From: CAXXOK01 sp035399245
Lineage (GTDB): Bacteria; Bacillota; Clostridia; Christensenellales; Aristaeellaceae
Direction: 5' to 3'
Assembly: GCA_035399245.1 (NCBI GenBank)
Contig: DAOPIR010000180.1
Coordinates: 1-5,842 of the forward strand
Length of the DNA: 5,842 bases
Under the pieces are notes generated by a model. The model made no database searches. It saw only the letters and a program-made list of their open reading frames with translations, and was not told the DNA's origin. Shown piece by piece: positions 5,665 through 5,842 of the stretch; position 1 is the first letter of the stretch, and the number at the start of each line of letters is the position of its first letter. The position numbers and the translations under genes are program-made.

Positions 5665-5704
5665 GGTTCCATAGGGACCGCAGTGTGTTTCTGATACGGT
5701 ATCA
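5665..5704 (+). other. Two small inverted repeats between the permease and hydrolase genes
   Basis: GGTTCC (5665-5670) pairs with GGGACC (5674-5679, one wobble) around three bases. Farther on, TGATAC (5692-5697) and GTATCA (5699-5704) form a perfect odd palindrome around G. Neither is followed by a T tract, so transcription probably continues into the hydrolase gene. Convincing promoter boxes are not visible in this 135-bp gap. Confidence 0.4.
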
Positions 5705-5743
5705 TGGGTTGCTGTTATGCGTTTTTGAAAGAAACTGTTACGC

Positions 5744-5750
5744 AAAGGAG
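5744..5750 (+). promoter_or_regulatory. Ribosome binding site that sets the hydrolase start
   Basis: AAAGGAG ends eight bases before the ATG at 5759, an ideal spacing. The in-frame ATG at 5753 is only two bases from it and is unlikely to be used. Confidence 0.8.
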
Positions 5751-5758
5751 TTATGGCT

Positions 5759-5842
5759 ATGAAACCACTCATTATGCAGCGTGCCGATCCCCAGGTGTAT
5801 CTGCACAATGACGGCTGGTACTATTTTACGGCGTCTGTTCCC
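5759..5842 (+). CDS. GH43-like glycoside hydrolase, N-terminal 28 codons only
   Basis: The reading frame is open to the window edge. The visible residues MKPLIMQRADPQVYLHNDG, then WYYFTASVP, match the first blade of the five-bladed beta-propeller of glycoside hydrolase family 43. There the Asp of the ADP motif (residue 10) is the general base, and an aromatic YYY/WYYFT strand follows. GH43 enzymes are inverting alpha-L-arabinofuranosidases, beta-xylosidases and arabinanases. No signal peptide precedes the catalytic start, so the enzyme is probably cytoplasmic and acts on sugars imported by the upstream transporter. The gene lies 135 bases after the second permease with no clear terminator between. 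The family call rests on a short stretch; activity and subfamily cannot be decided from it. Confidence 0.75.
   Translation, partial: MKPLIMQRADPQVYLHNDGWYYFTASVP

Overview
This window looks like a carbohydrate-uptake locus from a fairly GC-rich, low-branching Bacillota (Clostridia-type) chromosome, perhaps a gut or anaerobic species. The evidence is a CUT1-type ABC importer without its own ATPase, strong AGGAGG-type ribosome binding sites, a textbook TTGACA-17-TATATT promoter, a LacI-family regulator, and a small protein resembling the clostridial DUF6483 family. No taxonomic marker is complete, so this placement is an inference.

Layout. Positions 1-53 are the 3' part of a tRNA-Gln (anticodon CTG, encoded CCA), followed at once by a strong intrinsic terminator (56-95). 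A second hairpin (about 101-133) is oriented to stop transcription arriving on the minus strand. Minus-strand genes follow: a small helical DUF6483-like protein (191-550) and, upstream of it, a LacI/GalR-family repressor (622-1650). The 474-bp gap 1651-2124 is a divergent control region. It holds a candidate repressor promoter, a consensus sigma-A promoter for the plus-strand operon, two nearly identical palindromes centred on CG and 151 bp apart (likely repressor operators), and a third GAAGCGCTTC-centred inverted repeat just before the first ribosome binding site.

The plus-strand operon encodes a secreted sugar-binding protein (2125-3423), two strong tandem hairpins in the following gap, an inner permease with an unusual N-terminal two-helix extension (3534-4724), a second permease (4727-5623), and the first 28 codons of a glycoside hydrolase that looks like family GH43 (5759 to the window edge).

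How it fits together. The binding protein captures a sugar or oligosaccharide, and the two permeases form the membrane channel. An ATPase encoded elsewhere (an MsmK/MalK-type shared subunit) would power import. The GH43-like enzyme, which appears to have no export signal at its start, would then cleave the imported oligosaccharide in the cytoplasm. GH43 enzymes mostly act on arabinose- or xylose-containing chains, so an arabino- or xylo-oligosaccharide is the best guess for the substrate. The divergent LacI-type protein is the obvious local repressor, released by a sugar from this pathway.

I do not see a wholly new type of system here. The points most worth following up are the paired operators with a 270-nt leader, the tandem hairpins between binding protein and permease, the permease N-terminal extension, and the binding protein's lack of a lipid anchor.
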